A program made the position numbers and the translations under genes. Below, piece by piece: positions 59,216 to 64,000 of a stretch of DNA of 64,000 nt; position 1 is the first letter of the stretch, and every line of letters starts with the position of its first letter. The notes under the pieces are model-generated. The model had not been told where the DNA came from and did no database searches. It was given only the letters and a program-made list of their open reading frames with translations. The DNA comes from Anastatus disparis (lineage: Eukaryota > Arthropoda > Insecta > Hymenoptera > Eupelmidae), in contig JAFFSR010000363.1 in assembly GCA_017163975.1 (NCBI GenBank), forward strand, positions 958,001 through 1,022,000, written 5' to 3'.

Positions 59216-59765
59216 ATGAAAAATGTTTCTAAGAGATCTTAAGTCTACATTTGAAAATGAAATCACTGAACTTTTTAGTGAATAAGATGATGATTTTATT
59301 CCAAAGGTACCCGAACAACTAGAGTTTTACCTGGATGCGTCCTAACCCTAAAAAGAAAAACTATAATACATGAAAATTTAAGGGAAAATTACGTGCCAAA
59401 TTAATAGCTAAATCTTTCAACGGCTTAAAACGTAAATTACTGCTCTTATAAACTACCTTCTTACACATTTGAAAAAAATCAGAACATGAAATTCTTTTAG
59501 AAGAGTAAATTTTACACATTGTAATTGCACAGTTTTGTTTACTTTTTCATAAGCCCGAGAAGGACCTTTCAAATCAGTTGTAAGAATAACTAGCTTCTAT
59601 ATAACAGTTCCAATATGCTGTTTTGATTAGGCGATGTGTTTGTCCGGGAGTTGGCCTCCTATTGTTTGTACATCGAAACATACATAATATAGATATACAT
59701 GAATAGAATTATTTTTTTTATTTTTAAGTATTTATTTTCATGTTACGAACTTACATATATATGTG

Positions 59766-59913
<148 letters not shown>

Positions 59914-60359
59914 TATTAATAGTATAAACATACATACAAATGTATAAAAAAGATAAGCAAAGCATGCGGCAGCTTTTGAATGTAGATTGCTTAAGTATTC
60001 CGAGCGTATATACAAGCATTTTTCAACAATAAAATTTCTGAATAGTTTTCTTGCTCCAAACAAAAAAGTACGGTATCAAACAGGTACCATTAGATAAGTA
60101 ATTTGGTCCTCTATCAGTCTACAAAATTTCAGCAAAAAAAAGATGGCCTTTTTGAGAAAAATGCATGTGCATAACAAGTGCATTTTTTGGTAAAATGCAT
60201 ATATCTCGGTCATTTTTCAGTTTATTTTTTCAAATTTTTTACACGGAATTGAAGAGGGCTCAAAAGAAAATAAAACAAAAAAAGGTTTACCAAAATTCAT
60301 TGAAAATTGGTGAAACGATAGCTCTTTAAAGTCATTGTCAACTTTTTCAGTTTGAACAA

Positions 60360-61110
60360 ACCTACCTCAGCGGCTATTTCATCTAATATCAGAATGTCGA
60401 GTTTTTTGATAAATAAATGTAAAAAATTGTTAAATTTACTCTAACTGTCTTTTTCTCATTATATTAAAGTATAACAAACCTGTATGCACAATCTCGAATC
60501 GTTATTCATCATAGATCCAAAGACATAAGCAAAACTGTAATATTCAATATTAGCGCAACACCAACTTTTTATAAAAAGGCATGCTTTTGGAACTCGCTGA
60601 TGAATTTTAAGGTTTTAGAGGACTATAACTTTTTTTATTTGTTAATTGAATTGAATCACACTTGCCTGTAAAGTTTAAAATCTATATCTTTAATAGAATA
60701 AAATATATATTACTTAAAAAAAAAATTTTTAGCTTTCTGTCAAACTCATTTTCAAACAAAACTCAGCTTTCTGGCGATAACGTTATACAGTTACAATAAT
60801 CATTTCTTTTTAACTGAATTTCGGAAAAATGTTAAAAAAATTTTTTTCAATTTTGAAAGTGGTCTGTCTTATTAAAATATATAATTGGAAATTATTTACA
60901 TGTAAAAATGATTACATAATGATAAAATCCTTTTTTTGAAACTCGTTTATTTTTTTTTATTATTTTCCTTGATTGTAGAAGGTTAGACAAAAATTACTTA
61001 CAAAATATTCTTTTCCCTGATGAAAAAATTAGGCGACAAATCGCCTGAACTTTTCAATAGGGTTAGCTCTGCAAAGAACTGAAACTCTCAGCTCCAGTTC
61101 CTAATCAACT
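60360..61110. other. AT-rich region, nothing recognised
   Basis: No coding pattern or repeat boundary seen. Confidence 0.6.
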
Positions 61111-61111
61111 T

Positions 61112-61289
61112 GTACAGACACAAGTAAGCCATCGCCAATGGAAGTGGACTATGAAAGCTTCAATATTGTAAAGAATGAAATTTTGGTTAACATCGACCAG
61201 GACAAGGTAGTCGATGCTTCATCAAAATTGCAAAAGGACGACCCTCGTGAAATGTCGACAAAAAGTTCGCATTTTTTAATAGCCCGTTG
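61112..61289 (+). other. Short coding-like fragment
   Basis: One frame reads SPMEVDYESFNIVKNEIL and VDASSKLQKDDPREMS with balanced composition, then a stop. Too short to identify. It directly precedes an LTR fragment, so it may be the end of a retroelement gene. Confidence 0.3.
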
Positions 61290-61600
61290 ATATTCGTTTT
61301 TTGTGTGAAAAGTAGAGTGTTTATTGCGTGAGTGTTTGAAAGCATAACTGCTGGTAATAACCTCGATTTTTGTTGAGCTTTAACGATAAAGATACATCGT
61401 TATTTTTCTTTGCCTTGTGCGCGTGTGTGCTAGTGACCACGTGCGCGGTATTAATTAGTGCGTCCGTTTACTTTCTAGCTTTCGTTTCAGCTCATTCGCT
61501 GTGTAGCTTTCGAATAAAATACTCCAAATAAATTAATCAAGCGCATCGTTGGCTCTCTTTTCGCCGCATGGCTTTAATATAGAAACTATTGCTAATCTAT
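61290..61600 (+). repeat. Gypsy LTR fragment (U3 side), inverted
   Basis: Shares TTATTGCGTGAGTGTTTG, GTGTGCTAGTGACCAC, TTTCTAGCTTTCGTT and CATCGTTGGCTCTCTTTTCG with the complement of 57589-58198 and with 63930-64000. The TATA/poly(A) half is missing. Confidence 0.65.
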
Positions 61601-61624
61601 CCTTATTTAACTAATAATATGTGC

Positions 61625-62636
61625 TAAAATGAGATCCTGTCTCAGGAAGTTAGATAACTCTCTCTGTAATTTTGTATTAGCTCTGGCTTGCAAATAGACA
61701 AAAGAGATTATTAAATATTAGTTAAACCAAAAAAAACTAATCGAGTTGTATAAATTTCTAAGTTTTAAATTCCTGTGTCAATTGTAACGTTGAATGATTA
61801 TTATTAGCTACAGAAACAAAGTTATTTCAGAGCAGCTAACAAAATTATCTATTAGCAATTCAAGAAAATTAGTGTGAGAATCGAGATACACAAAAAATTT
61901 CATTCTTAAGAGAAAGAAAAAAAAGACAAACAAAAAGAAAAAAGCGTTAAAGTCAAACTAAAAATTTTCCAGCTACAATGAGCTATATAAGCCAATGGTT
62001 ATTTCCAGTCGGTACAGTCACCACGTTGCAGTGGATATGAGTGAGCGCACAGTAGATGGTAATAGTTATATGCAAGTTCAATAAAATACTACCAAACCAG
62101 ATAGCTTAAGATGGCGTCACTGGAAAGAATAATGCTGAATTGATAAGGTGCTAAAAGGATATGACCTGCAAAGGTATTTACACAATTGGACTAGCACTGG
62201 CATACATACATGAATATGATATGATATCATATTACGTAGTCGTGGAATGATTGCTCTAAACTTACAAAAACTACTTAGTTTTGTAAGTAAGTTAGGCTCA
62301 ATAACAATAAGACACAAAAAAATTCTGTTTACTATGGAATAAAAAAAATCAGCAGAATTAATTTTTCTGCTATCAAAAAAATTTGTAATAATTATTAGTA
62401 ACACTAATCAAGTATATAGCACACAACAACAAAGAATCAAACTGAGGACAGCTTTGCATAGCACAGTCAAAGGAATAATTTGTTGTTTGGCTGTGCGGCA
62501 CGACTACGTACTGTGAGACAGATATAGCTTAGGGTATTGATGTACTGGTATGCGTGCGACAAAACTAAAACCATATGAAGCTATATAGTATGTAGACAAG
62601 CTATACGATATTTAAGCTGAAATAAATATTAAAGTC
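61625..62636 (-). other. Gypsy leader repeat, block B
   Basis: Matches block A (53780-53900 and 55640-56335) without the 1.7 kb found between them there. It lies left of an LTR of the same family (63686), as block A lies left of 57589. Confidence 0.62.
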
Positions 62637-62727
62637 AGAGAAAAAAAAAATTTCACTATTGTTTTTAGCTTTGTCCAGTGGCGATGTGAAAGATTTGTTC
62701 TCTCGCTTACGCTACCCACACACTATA

Positions 62728-63197
62728 TACAGCGTGTCCAAAAAGTAACGATGTACCTAAGAAATTTCCAAAGTTGATAATTTTTTCAATCAGGTGAAGA
62801 TCGTTCTTGGAGTAACTTTTTACGAGGTATCCAATAGTGACCTTGGATTTGATCTTGAACCTAATTTTCAAGGTTATTTTGAGGTCAACCTCATTTTTTT
62901 AGATGGGAACCCCTACTTTTTATAGCGGAATCGAAAAGAGCGGAAAATTTTACGTTAATACATATCCGGACGTAAAATTTTCCGCTCTTTTCAATTCAAC
63001 TATAAAAAGTAGGGGTTTCCATTTGAAAAAATGAGGTTGAGCTCAAAATAACCTTAAAATGAGGTTCCAGGTCAAATCGAAGGTCACCATCGGATACCTC
63101 GTAAAAAGTCACTCCAAGAATGACCTTTACCTGATTGAAAAATTCATCAACTTCGGAAATTTCTTAGGTGTATCGTTACTTTTTGGACACGCTGTAT
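62728..63197. mobile_element. Tc1/mariner-type fold-back MITE
   Basis: 466 bp (62730-63195) between TA dinucleotides. Ends CAGCGTGTCCAAAAAGTAAC and its exact complement; the inverted repeat continues almost to the centre near 62955. TA target and a CAG-GTGTCC end are typical of Tc1/mariner derivatives. Confidence 0.88.
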
Positions 63198-63685
63198 GTA
63201 TTTGCAAAAGCAATTATATTCACCACAAGCGAAGAGAAAAAAATTCTATATATATATATATATATAAATGTGAAAAGAATGTTCTCAAACAAAATGAAAA
63301 ATATGCAAAAATTCAAGAAATAGGAAAAATCAATTCCTAGAAACTAAATTTTATTTTTTGCTGGATAAAAGAAAATTTGCTGCAAAGAAAGGCATAAAAA
63401 TTTACTATACCCAGTGACAGTAAAGCCTAAAAAAATATGGCTGGCAGAGCGTCCTCTTTCAGCTCGCTTCATGTGTGCCTTGCAAAGATGGCGACCACGT
63501 GGCGCAGCTTACGTATGCGAAGAGAAAAAAAATTGTTACATTGGCTCAGTTCTATTTTTTTTCACAGTTCTTTTTTTTTCTTTCACAGTTCGCACTAACA
63601 CCACAAAAAACATCACTTCAATCCCGAGTGCTTTCGCAAAAAATTTTCAATAAAATTTTTGTTGGCTCCACGTTGGCACGCCAAT
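63198..63685. other. Gypsy copy 3 leader, unassigned
   Basis: Between the MITE and the LTR. The part next to the LTR holds a primer-site sequence (63668-63685, minus strand) and otherwise AT-rich DNA with a (TA)n at 63251-63266. Confidence 0.45.
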
Positions 63686-64000
63686 TGTAACGGCCATGGT
63701 AATCAGGTGATCGTACAAAAGTAGCTAAATGAATAGCTAGATCTGTATTATAATTAATTAGACTGTAAAATACGAATATATACAAAAAAAAAGAAATAAG
63801 TTAAAAGGTACAACCTATAGTTTTTATTTAACTACACGTTCTAACTATACAAAGAAAAGGGTGCCAGCCGCGTTATACGGACTTGACTCCGTGAGTTATT
63901 GTAATCGTACTGATATCAAGCAACGCGGCAAAAAGAAAGCCAACGATGCGCTTGATTAATTCATTTGGGGTATCTTATTCGAAAGCTACACAGCGAATTA
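63686..64000 (-). repeat. Gypsy LTR, cut by window end
   Basis: Begins TGTAACGGCC, aligns with 57589 onward (CCAGCCGCGTTATACGGAC; AACGATGCGCTTGATTAA) and runs off the window. Confidence 0.72.

Overview
The window looks like arthropod, most probably insect, nuclear DNA: AT-rich, full of microsatellites, and made almost wholly of decayed transposable elements. A hymenopteran host is possible but not shown. I found no intact host gene. The only host-like coding sequence is a broken piece of the RNA polymerase III largest subunit (34.1-34.9 kb) in the loop of a 2.9 kb fold-back. No gene of 100 codons or more can be read as functional: every recognisable protein has stops, frameshifts, insertions or lost catalytic residues.

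Layout. 0-3.6 kb: Ty3/Gypsy gag-pol remnant cut by two copies of a 429-bp TTAA-flanked MITE. 3.6-6.5 kb: mirror-image microsatellite blocks around a broken Ulp1-like cysteine protease. 7.2-11.6 kb: BEL/Pao element on the minus strand with both LTRs but only the front of pol. 12.9-20.7 kb: minus-strand Polinton/Maverick (adintovirus-like) relic with integrase, capsid genes and protease; its major capsid gene is split by a hAT-like insertion with an 8-bp target duplication. 20.7-26 kb: AT-rich DNA with a tandem repeat near 195 bp. 26.0-31.7 kb: giant inverted repeat with 1.25-kb arms, one holding a Helentron-like element. 31.9-36.1 kb: two fold-backs with shared ends inside TA repeats. 36.7-38.9 kb: second Helentron-like copy. 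39.8-43.5 kb: second Polinton relic on the plus strand, with an internal deletion joining two capsid genes. 43.5-46 kb: head-to-head inverted duplication of a transposon protein. 47.9-58.2 kb: decayed Gypsy element on the minus strand, broken by a 1.3-kb AAGACGTC-rich fold-back and a mariner-type transposase. 58.5-60.4 kb: palindrome with microsatellites in both arms. 61.3-64 kb: fragments of a second copy of the same LTR family and a mariner-type MITE.

Two themes run through the window. Long inverted repeats are very frequent (about fifteen, 0.35 to 5.7 kb), so transcripts across them could form double-stranded RNA. Nested insertions leave readable empty sites: removing one MITE plus one TTAA puts the Gypsy reading frame back in register, and the opposite arm of the giant inverted repeat shows the target before the Helentron-like element arrived. 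The two Polinton relics keep the same gene order (hydrophobic small ORF, MILVP protein, integrase with chromodomain tail, penton-like protein, major capsid, HWI/APP protein, and in the first copy protease). They look divergent at protein level, so they are probably separate invasions.
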